Of a DNA stretch of 9,070 bases, positions 5,128-9,070 are shown one piece after another. The notes beneath the pieces were generated by a model. That model was not told the origin of the DNA. It searched no databases and saw only the letters and a list, made by a program, of their open reading frames with translations. The translations under genes were made by a program, and so were the position numbers. This DNA is from Friedmanniella sp. Its GTDB lineage: Bacteria; Actinomycetota; Actinomycetes; Propionibacteriales; Propionibacteriaceae. Each line of letters begins with the position of its first letter. The stretch's first letter is position 1. The DNA lies in assembly GCA_025964935.1 (NCBI GenBank), contig JAOPXW010000355.1:1-9070 (forward strand), read 5' to 3'.

Positions 5128-5958
5128 TCAGAGCAGGGTCTGGACCCGGCTCAGCGTCTCGGCGCAGCCGTCGTTGACCTTGACCGTGGCCAGGTCGTCG
5201 CCGCGGGTCACCCCGCGGGTCACGATCACCACGGGGCGGCCCTGCTTGGCGCTGTGCCGGACGAAGCGCAGCCCCGACATCACGGTCAGCGACGACCCGA
5301 GCACGACCAGCACCTGACCCGCGTCGACCAGGTCGTAGGCCCGGGCCACCCGGGGCTTGGGCACGGACTCCCCGAAGAACACGACGTCGGGCTTGAGCCG
5401 GCCCCCGCACCGGCCGCAGGCGGCCAGGACGAAGCTGTGCCAGTCCTCCACCACCGCGTCGCCGTCCGGCCGCAGCTCGGCATGCTCCAGCACGGCCGGG
5501 GCCCGCAGGTCGGGGTTGAGGTCGCGGAGCCGGTCCTGCACGGAGCGCCGGCTCGTCCGGTCGCCGCAGTCCAGGCAGATGACGGCGGCGATCTCGCCGT
5601 GCAGGTCGACCACCGTCCGGCTGCCCGCGGCGGTGTGCAGTCCGTCGACGTTCTGGGTGACGACCCCGACGAGTCCAGCGTCCTCCAGGCTCACCAGGGC
5701 CCGGTGCCCGGCATTGGGGAAGGCGTCGCCCATCCGGGACCAGCCCAGGTAGGAGCGGGCCCAGTAGCGGCGCTGCGCCTCCACCGAACCCACGAACTCG
5801 GAGAGCTGCATCGGGGTGGCCCGGACCGCGGTCGGACCGCGGTAGTCGGGGATCCCGCTGTCGGTGGAGAGACCGGCCCCGCTCAGCACCGTCCAGGAGC
5901 GCCCGCGCAGCAGGTCGGCCATCGATGCCACGGCGTCGATCTCGGACATCACGCTCAC
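5128..5958 (-). CDS. Class II (SIRT4-like) NAD-dependent protein deacylase, Sir2 family
   Basis: A 276-residue sirtuin that uses NAD+ to remove acyl groups from lysines, releasing nicotinamide and O-acyl-ADP-ribose. Visible are GAGLSTDSGIPDYRG (27-41), TQNVDGLH (101-108), catalytic H120 in DLHGE, the zinc pairs C128/C131 and C181/C184, LKPDVVFFGESVP (188-200) and GSSLTV (221-226). The phrases EAQRRYWARSYLGW, LHTAAGSR and TRGDDLATVKVN resemble animal SIRT4, which places it in class II and not the CobB class. Start GTG 5958 was chosen because TAGCCT lies 7 nt upstream with no SD. ATG 5949 and TTG 5985 are alternatives. It lies 34 bp downstream of lpdA on the same strand, so it may be read both from lpdA and from its own promoter. 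Substrate unknown. Confidence 0.93.
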   Translation of the reverse strand: MSVMSEIDAVASMADLLRGRSWTVLSGAGLSTDSGIPDYRGPTAVRATPMQLSEFVGSVEAQRRYWARSYLGWSRMGDAFPNAGHRALVSLEDAGLVGVVTQNVDGLHTAAGSRTVVDLHGEIAAVICLDCGDRTSRRSVQDRLRDLNPDLRAPAVLEHAELRPDGDAVVEDWHSFVLAACGRCGGRLKPDVVFFGESVPKPRVARAYDLVDAGQVLVVLGSSLTVMSGLRFVRHSAKQGRPVVIVTRGVTRGDDLATVKVNDGCAETLSRVQTLL

Positions 5959-5965
5959 GCCGCCG

Positions 5966-5971
5966 AGGCTA
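5966..5971 (-). promoter_or_regulatory. Candidate -10 box (TAGCCT) for a leaderless sirtuin mRNA
   Basis: On the minus strand TAGCCT is followed by 7 nt and then GTG 5958. No Shine-Dalgarno is present. The same hexamer, spacing and start codon occur before the gene at 7489. It sits in the 34-bp gap after lpdA, so the sirtuin may be transcribed separately from lpdA. Confidence 0.5.
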
Positions 5972-5992
5972 CCGGGACCCGGCAAGAGCAGC

Positions 5993-7396
5993 TCAGGTGG
6001 CGGAGCGGCTGCCGTGCAGCCGGCGGGCGGCCTCGGCCAGCGAGCCGGTGAGCGAGGGATAGACGGTGAACGACCCGGACACCTGGTCGACGGTCAGTCG
6101 CTGGGCCACGGCGATGGACAGCGGGTAGATCAGCTCGCTGGCCCGGGGGGCGACGACGACCCCGCCGATCACGATGCCGGTCACGCTGCGGCAGAACAGC
6201 TTGACGAAGCCATCCCGGCTGCCCTGCATCTTGGCCCGCGCGTTGCCGCTCAGTCGCAGGGTGACCGTGCGCGCGGCCACCTCACCGGAGTCGACCTGCT
6301 GCTGGGTCACCCCGACCGTGGCGATCTCGGGGGAGGTGAAGACGTTGGAGGAGACCGTCTTGAGGTCCAGCGGGGCGACCGCGTCACCGAGTGAGTGCCA
6401 CATGGCGATCCGGCCCTGCATCGCGGCCACCGACGCCAGGGCGAACACGCCGGTGCAGTCCCCGGCGGCGTACACCCCGCGAGAAGAGGTCCGGGAGACC
6501 CGGTCGACCTGGATGTAGCCGCCCGCGTCCAGCGTGACCCCGGCCTCGACCAGCCCCATGTCGGCGGTGTTGGGGATGGAGCCGACCGCCATCAGGCAGT
6601 GCGAGCCCACCACCTCGCGGCCGTCGGACAGAGTGACCGTCACCTGGTCCCCGGCCCGCGTCACGGACTGGGCGCGGGACTTCGCCAGCACGGTCAGGCC
6701 GCGTCGGGCGAAGACGTCCTCGAGCACCTGGGCGGCGTCGGCGTCCTCGCCGGGCAGCACACGGTCGCGGGAGGAGATCAGCACGACGTCGGCGCCCAGC
6801 GCGTCGTAGGCGCTGGCGAACTCGGCCCCGGTGACCCCGGAACCGACCACGATCAGCCGCTCCGGCAGCTCGGTCATGTTGTAGAGCTGGGTCCAGGTCA
6901 GGATGCGCTCGCCGTCGGGCTGAGCCGTGGCCAGCTCCCGGGGTCGGGCCCCGGTGGCCACCAGCACCACGTCGGCCTCGAAGGTCTGCTCCCCGTCGGC
7001 GGTCTCGGCGACCACCCGGTCGGGCCCGTCCAGCCGACCCCGGCCCAGGACCAGGTTGACGTTCTCCCGCAGCACCCGCTCGGCGATGTCCTCGGACTGC
7101 TTCTGGGCCAGGTCGAGGACCCGCCGGTTCACCGCGCCCAGGTCGACGTGCACTCCGGCCTCGGCGTTGCCCTGGTCCGAGGGCCCGAACCGCAGGCCCA
7201 GCTCGGCCGACTCGCGGATGTCTGTCATCACCTCGGCGGTGGCGATCAGGGTCTTGGACGGGACGCAGTCGGTGAGGACGGCCGATCCGCCGAGACCGTC
7301 GGTGTCGACCAGGGTCACCTCCCCACCCAGCTGGCTGCCGACCAGGGCGGCCTCGTACCCGCCGGGGCCGCCGCCGACGATCACCACGCGGGTCAT
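5993..7396 (-). CDS. lpdA: NAD(P)H-quinone reductase LpdA (flavoprotein disulfide reductase-like)
   Basis: A 467-residue flavoprotein matching mycobacterial LpdA (Rv3303c), which reduces quinones with NAD(P)H and is not a true lipoamide dehydrogenase. FAD-binding GGGPGGYEAA is at 8-17, NAD(P)-binding GSGVTGAEF at 185-193 and the second FAD motif AAGDCTG at 310-316. In GGSAVLTDCVPSK (37-48) only the second Cys (C44) of the usual redox pair remains; the first is Ala39. The C-terminal YPSLTGSLAEAARRL (446-460) replaces the HPTxSE active-site motif of lipoamide dehydrogenases. The dimerisation domain (about 350-460) is complete. ATG 7396 is preferred over GTG 7423 because AGGTG lies 5 nt upstream and homology starts at TRVVIVGGG. 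It is divergent from the cyclotransferase gene and upstream of the sirtuin. Confidence 0.93.
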   Translation of the reverse strand: MTRVVIVGGGPGGYEAALVGSQLGGEVTLVDTDGLGGSAVLTDCVPSKTLIATAEVMTDIRESAELGLRFGPSDQGNAEAGVHVDLGAVNRRVLDLAQKQSEDIAERVLRENVNLVLGRGRLDGPDRVVAETADGEQTFEADVVLVATGARPRELATAQPDGERILTWTQLYNMTELPERLIVVGSGVTGAEFASAYDALGADVVLISSRDRVLPGEDADAAQVLEDVFARRGLTVLAKSRAQSVTRAGDQVTVTLSDGREVVGSHCLMAVGSIPNTADMGLVEAGVTLDAGGYIQVDRVSRTSSRGVYAAGDCTGVFALASVAAMQGRIAMWHSLGDAVAPLDLKTVSSNVFTSPEIATVGVTQQQVDSGEVAARTVTLRLSGNARAKMQGSRDGFVKLFCRSVTGIVIGGVVVAPRASELIYPLSIAVAQRLTVDQVSGSFTVYPSLTGSLAEAARRLHGSRSAT

Positions 7397-7401
7397 GCGC
7401 A

Positions 7402-7406
7402 CACCT
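7402..7406 (-). promoter_or_regulatory. Shine-Dalgarno (AGGTG) of lpdA
   Basis: AGGTG on the minus strand, 5 nt before ATG 7396, supports this start over the in-frame GTG 7423, which has no SD. Unlike its neighbours, lpdA has no TANNNT at leaderless distance. Confidence 0.55.
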
Positions 7407-7435
7407 GGGGAGTCACGGGCCACATTGTTCCACGC

Positions 7436-7449
7436 GCCGTCCGGACGGC
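7436..7449. repeat. Perfect 14-bp palindrome in the divergent lpdA/cyclotransferase promoter gap
   Basis: GCCGTCCGGACGGC is its own reverse complement. It lies in the 92-bp gap between two divergent genes, just upstream of where the -35 of the plus-strand gene would be, and about 40 bp before the lpdA start. It is an operator candidate by position. In DNA this GC-rich a 14-bp palindrome can arise by chance. Confidence 0.35.
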
Positions 7450-7475
7450 TCGCCCGCCTGCGGCCCCGGACCCGC

Positions 7476-7481
7476 TAGCCT
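7476..7481 (+). promoter_or_regulatory. Candidate -10 box (TAGCCT) for a leaderless cyclotransferase mRNA
   Basis: TAGCCT is followed by 7 nt and then GTG 7489, with no ribosome binding site. The arrangement is identical to that before the sirtuin gene. No -35 consensus is visible. Confidence 0.5.
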
Positions 7482-7488
7482 CGGTCCC

Positions 7489-7938
7489 GTGCTGTACGCC
7501 GCCTACGGGAGCAACCTGGACCCCGCGCAGATGGCGGAGCGCTGCCCGCACTCGCCACTGCGCGGCACCGGCTGGGTGACCGGCTGGCGGCTGACCTTCG
7601 GCGGGGAGGGCTGGGACGGCGCCCTGCCGACGCTGGCCGAGGACCCGGCCGACCCCGGGGCCAAGGTCTTCGTGGCGCTGTACGACGTCACCAGCGTCGA
7701 CGAGACCACCCTGGACCAGTGGGAGAGCGCCGACTCCGGTCTCTACCGGAAGGTGCGGGTCCGGGTGTCGACGATGGACGGCGAGCAGACCGGCTGGGTC
7801 TACGTCCTGAACGACTTCGAGGGCGGCACGCCCAGCGCGCGGACCCTGGGCATCCTGGCCGACGCCGCGGAGCGGGCCGACGCCCCGAGCGACTACGTCC
7901 GTGAGCTCCGTACGCGCCCCTGCACCAGCGGCTGGTGA
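7489..7938 (+). CDS. Gamma-glutamylcyclotransferase-fold protein (Rv3304-like)
   Basis: A 149-residue protein with the family signature YGSNL at residues 6-10 and the probable catalytic Glu79 in LDQWESADSGLYRK (75-88). Other conserved phrases are GWRLTFGGE (32-40), VFVALYDV (60-67) and the C-terminal PSDYVRELRTRP. Enzymes of this fold release 5-oxoproline from gamma-glutamyl amines or peptides. Actinobacteria use mycothiol rather than glutathione, so the natural substrate is unknown. Size, sequence and position beside lpdA match mycobacterial Rv3304 as I recall it. GTG 7489 is the only reasonable start, since the YGSN strand begins immediately after it. Transcription is probably leaderless from TAGCCT 7476-7481. 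A strong stem-loop follows the stop, and deoD lies 75 bp downstream. Confidence 0.88.
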   Translation: MLYAAYGSNLDPAQMAERCPHSPLRGTGWVTGWRLTFGGEGWDGALPTLAEDPADPGAKVFVALYDVTSVDETTLDQWESADSGLYRKVRVRVSTMDGEQTGWVYVLNDFEGGTPSARTLGILADAAERADAPSDYVRELRTRPCTSGW

Positions 7939-7941
7939 CCC

Positions 7942-7967
7942 GACGGCGTGGGCCCGGCCCCGCCGTC
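7942..7967 (+). terminator. Strong GC-rich hairpin after the cyclotransferase gene
   Basis: GACGGCG (7942-7948) pairs with CGCCGTC (7961-7967), and inside it GGGC (7950-7953) pairs with GCCC (7957-7960) around CCG. That gives 11 base pairs with a single bulged T. It starts 4 nt after the stop codon. No T-tract follows, so it would be a U-less terminator or a 3'-end stabiliser. It separates this gene from the deoD promoter. Confidence 0.5.
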
Positions 7968-7981
7968 ATGCTCGCGCCACG

Positions 7982-7998
7982 GGCCGGTGACCCCGGCC
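7982..7998. repeat. Inverted repeat just upstream of the deoD -10 box
   Basis: GGCCGG (7982-7987) and CCGGCC (7993-7998) are perfect 6-bp arms around TGACC. The repeat ends 3 bp before the -10 hexamer, so a protein bound here would occlude the promoter spacer. It is an operator candidate by position only. Confidence 0.3.
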
Positions 7999-8001
7999 GT
8001 C

Positions 8002-8007
8002 TATAGT
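8002..8007 (+). promoter_or_regulatory. -10 box (TATAGT) for a leaderless deoD mRNA
   Basis: TATAGT is a near-consensus -10 hexamer and one of the few AT-rich words in the region. It ends 6 nt before ATG 8014, with no Shine-Dalgarno. It fixes the deoD start at 8014 instead of the upstream in-frame GTG 7948. No clear -35 is visible. Confidence 0.65.
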
Positions 8008-8013
8008 GCCGCC

Positions 8014-8841
8014 ATGTCTGAGGAGCCGAGCGTCGCCACCCCCGCCACCGACCCGTACGCGCTGGCCCAGGAGGCCGGGCGGGCCGTCCTGGACCGGTTC
8101 GGTGTGGGGAGGGTGGACGCCTGGTTCGTGCTGGGCTCGGGCTGGTCGGCCGCGGCTGAGGACCTCGGGGAGCCCGTGGGCCGGTGCCCGCTGGGGGACC
8201 TGCCGGGCTTCTCGGCCCCGGCCGTCCGGGGGCACGGCGGGGAGCTGGTCGTGCTGCGCAACGACCGCGGCACCGTGATCGCGGTCTCCACCGGACGCAC
8301 CCACTTCTACGAGGGCCGCGGGGTGGCTCCGGTCGTGCACGGGGTCCGGACGGCCGCGGCGGCCGGTGCGCGGACGCTGCTGCTGACCAACGGCTGCGGA
8401 GGTCTCAACCGGGCGTGGCCGCCCGGGACGACCGTCCTGCTGCGGGACCACCTCAACCTGACCGGCGCGACCCCGCTGGTCGGGCCGACGTTCATCGACA
8501 TGTCGGAGGCGTACGCGGGCCGGCTGCGCGAGCTGGCCCGCAGCGTCGACCCAGGTCTGCCCGAGGGCGTCTACGCCCAGTTCCACGGCCCCCAGTTCGA
8601 GACCCCGGCCGAGGTCCAGATGGCCGGGCGGCTCGGGGCCGACCTGGTGGGCATGTCGACCGCCCTGGAGACCATCGCGGCCCGTGAGGCCGGCCTGGAC
8701 GTGCTGGCCATCTCACTGGTCACCAACCTGGCCGCGGGGGTCTCGGCGACCCACCTCAGCCACCAGGAGGTCCTGGACGCCGGGGTGGAGGCCGCGCCGC
8801 GGCTGCGGACGCTGCTCGCGGGCATCGCCGCCGCCCTGTGA
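8014..8841 (+). CDS. deoD: Purine-nucleoside phosphorylase (trimeric PNP family)
   Basis: A 275-residue enzyme that splits purine (deoxy)nucleosides with phosphate into base and (deoxy)ribose-1-phosphate for purine salvage. Motifs of the low-molecular-mass trimeric PNP class are GSGW (41-44), RTHFYEG (95-101), LTNGCGGLN (124-132), DHLNLTG (145-151), GPQFETPAE with Glu196, GADLVGMST (208-216) and VTNLAAG with Asn238. Length and sequence agree with mycobacterial DeoD (Rv3307, 268 residues) as I recall it. LTNGCGG replaces the more usual LTNAAGG. ATG 8014 was chosen because TATAGT lies 6 nt upstream and homology starts soon after. The last 4 bases (GTGA) overlap the start of the phosphomutase gene. 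That pairing makes sense, since pentose-1-phosphate needs a mutase, though the downstream enzyme may act on hexose phosphates. Confidence 0.93.
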   Translation: MSEEPSVATPATDPYALAQEAGRAVLDRFGVGRVDAWFVLGSGWSAAAEDLGEPVGRCPLGDLPGFSAPAVRGHGGELVVLRNDRGTVIAVSTGRTHFYEGRGVAPVVHGVRTAAAAGARTLLLTNGCGGLNRAWPPGTTVLLRDHLNLTGATPLVGPTFIDMSEAYAGRLRELARSVDPGLPEGVYAQFHGPQFETPAEVQMAGRLGADLVGMSTALETIAAREAGLDVLAISLVTNLAAGVSATHLSHQEVLDAGVEAAPRLRTLLAGIAAAL

Positions 8842-8882
8842 GCGGGCTGCCGGTGAGCGGGCTGCCGGAGAGCGGGCTGCTG
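8838..8882 (+). repeat. Three 15-bp tandem repeats at the start of the phosphomutase gene
   Basis: The unit GTGAGCGGGCTGCCG occurs at 8838-8852 and exactly again at 8853-8867. A third copy with two changes (GAGAGCGGGCTGCTG) follows at 8868-8882. The repeats are in frame and encode VSGLP-VSGLP-ESGLL. Each of the first two copies begins with a usable GTG start. The first copy overlaps the deoD stop codon. Confidence 0.9.
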
Positions 8883-9070
8883 GCGGCCGAGCGGGATCGC
8901 GTCGAGGCGTGGGTGGCCCAGGACCCCGACCCGGCCACGCGGCGAACAGCCCTGGACCTGCTGGCCCGCTCGGCCGCGGGTGAGGCGGCCGCCACCACCG
9001 AGCTGCGCAACGCGTTCACCGGCCGGCTGACCTTCGGGACCGCCGGTCTGCGCGCCGCGCTCGGCCCGGG
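8838..9070 (+). CDS. pmmB: Phospho-sugar mutase (phosphomannomutase/phosphoglucomutase), N-terminal part (3' end outside window)
   Basis: The frame from GTG 8838 is open to the window end (77 full codons). After the repeated VSGLP start it reads AAERDRVEAWVAQDPDPATR, then LRNAFTGRLTFGTAGLRAALGPG, the conserved N-terminal signature of the alpha-D-phosphohexomutase superfamily. In the PmmB/PgcA branch this reads FGTAGLRG. The catalytic serine loop and metal site lie beyond the window. Such enzymes interconvert hexose-1- and 6-phosphates (or pentose phosphates). The gene overlaps deoD by GTGA and has no SD, so translational coupling to deoD is likely. GTG 8853, in the second repeat, is an equally possible start. 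The deoD-pmmB order is as in mycobacteria (Rv3307-Rv3308) as I recall it, which supports the symbol; substrate specificity is unproven. Confidence 0.85.
   Translation, partial: MSGLPVSGLPESGLLAAERDRVEAWVAQDPDPATRRTALDLLARSAAGEAAATTELRNAFTGRLTFGTAGLRAALGP

Noticed and set aside
5959..5985. TTG 5985 as the sirtuin start
   Set aside because: It has no ribosome binding site, overlaps the TAGCCT box, and adds nine Gly/Pro-rich residues not seen in sirtuins.
7397..7423. GTG 7423 as the lpdA start
   Set aside because: The nine extra residues lack homology and no SD precedes them. ATG 7396 has AGGTG 5 nt upstream, directly before the FAD motif.
6395..7579. A long plus-strand open frame opposite lpdA
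   Set aside because: It is antisense to lpdA, is His/Gly/Pro/Val-rich with no motif, and runs through the divergent promoter into the cyclotransferase gene.
7948..8013. Upstream GTG 7948 as the deoD start
   Set aside because: It would put the strong hairpin, the inverted repeat and the TATAGT box inside the coding region, and the added residues show no homology to PNP.

Overview
The window is a dense, very GC-rich stretch with strong third-position G/C bias and conserved actinobacterial housekeeping genes. Together with the DprE1/DprE2 pair and an LpdA-type quinone reductase, this points to a chromosomal segment of a high-GC Actinomycetes species. The exact family cannot be fixed from sequence alone. 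I see no rRNA, tRNA, CRISPR array, insertion sequence, phage gene or other sign of recent transfer. The longest gap without a gene is about 151 bp (2286-2436).

Left block (1-1637, + strand): the 3' part of dprE1, then complete dprE2. Together they epimerise decaprenyl-phosphoryl-ribose to the arabinose donor used in cell-wall arabinan. A small ABM-fold protein follows. A DinB-fold protein (1692-2285) faces them from the minus strand, with a GC-rich stem-loop between the converging ends.

Middle block (2286-5117, + strand): a biotin carboxylase/biotin carrier fusion of the AccA3 type (acetyl/propionyl-CoA carboxylase alpha chain). It has a strong ribosome binding site and all expected motifs, but a single TAG codon interrupts it at 3043-3045, where relatives have tyrosine. 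The frame is open on both sides, so this is a lone nonsense change, a sequencing error, or a recoding site. It is the most striking observation in the window. Next comes an unrecognised membrane-anchored protein with a coiled-coil-like segment, a CFFNPxHGPS motif and an acidic glycine-rich tail.

Right block (5128-9070): a class II (SIRT4-like) sirtuin and lpdA lie on the minus strand. Divergent from them on the plus strand are a gamma-glutamylcyclotransferase-fold protein, purine nucleoside phosphorylase (deoD) and the start of a phosphomannomutase/phosphoglucomutase (pmmB-like). The order lpdA - cyclotransferase - deoD - pmmB matches the mycobacterial Rv3303c-Rv3308 region as I remember it, without the two amidohydrolase genes found there. 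deoD and pmmB overlap by 4 bp and are probably translationally coupled.

Regulation: dprE2, accA and lpdA have clear Shine-Dalgarno sequences. Most other genes have none, and instead carry a TANNNT-like -10 box ending 6-7 nt before the start codon, the arrangement expected for leaderless mRNAs. This pattern was used to choose several starts. As a group the genes serve cell-envelope precursor synthesis, acyl-CoA carboxylation, NAD-linked redox/deacylation and purine salvage.
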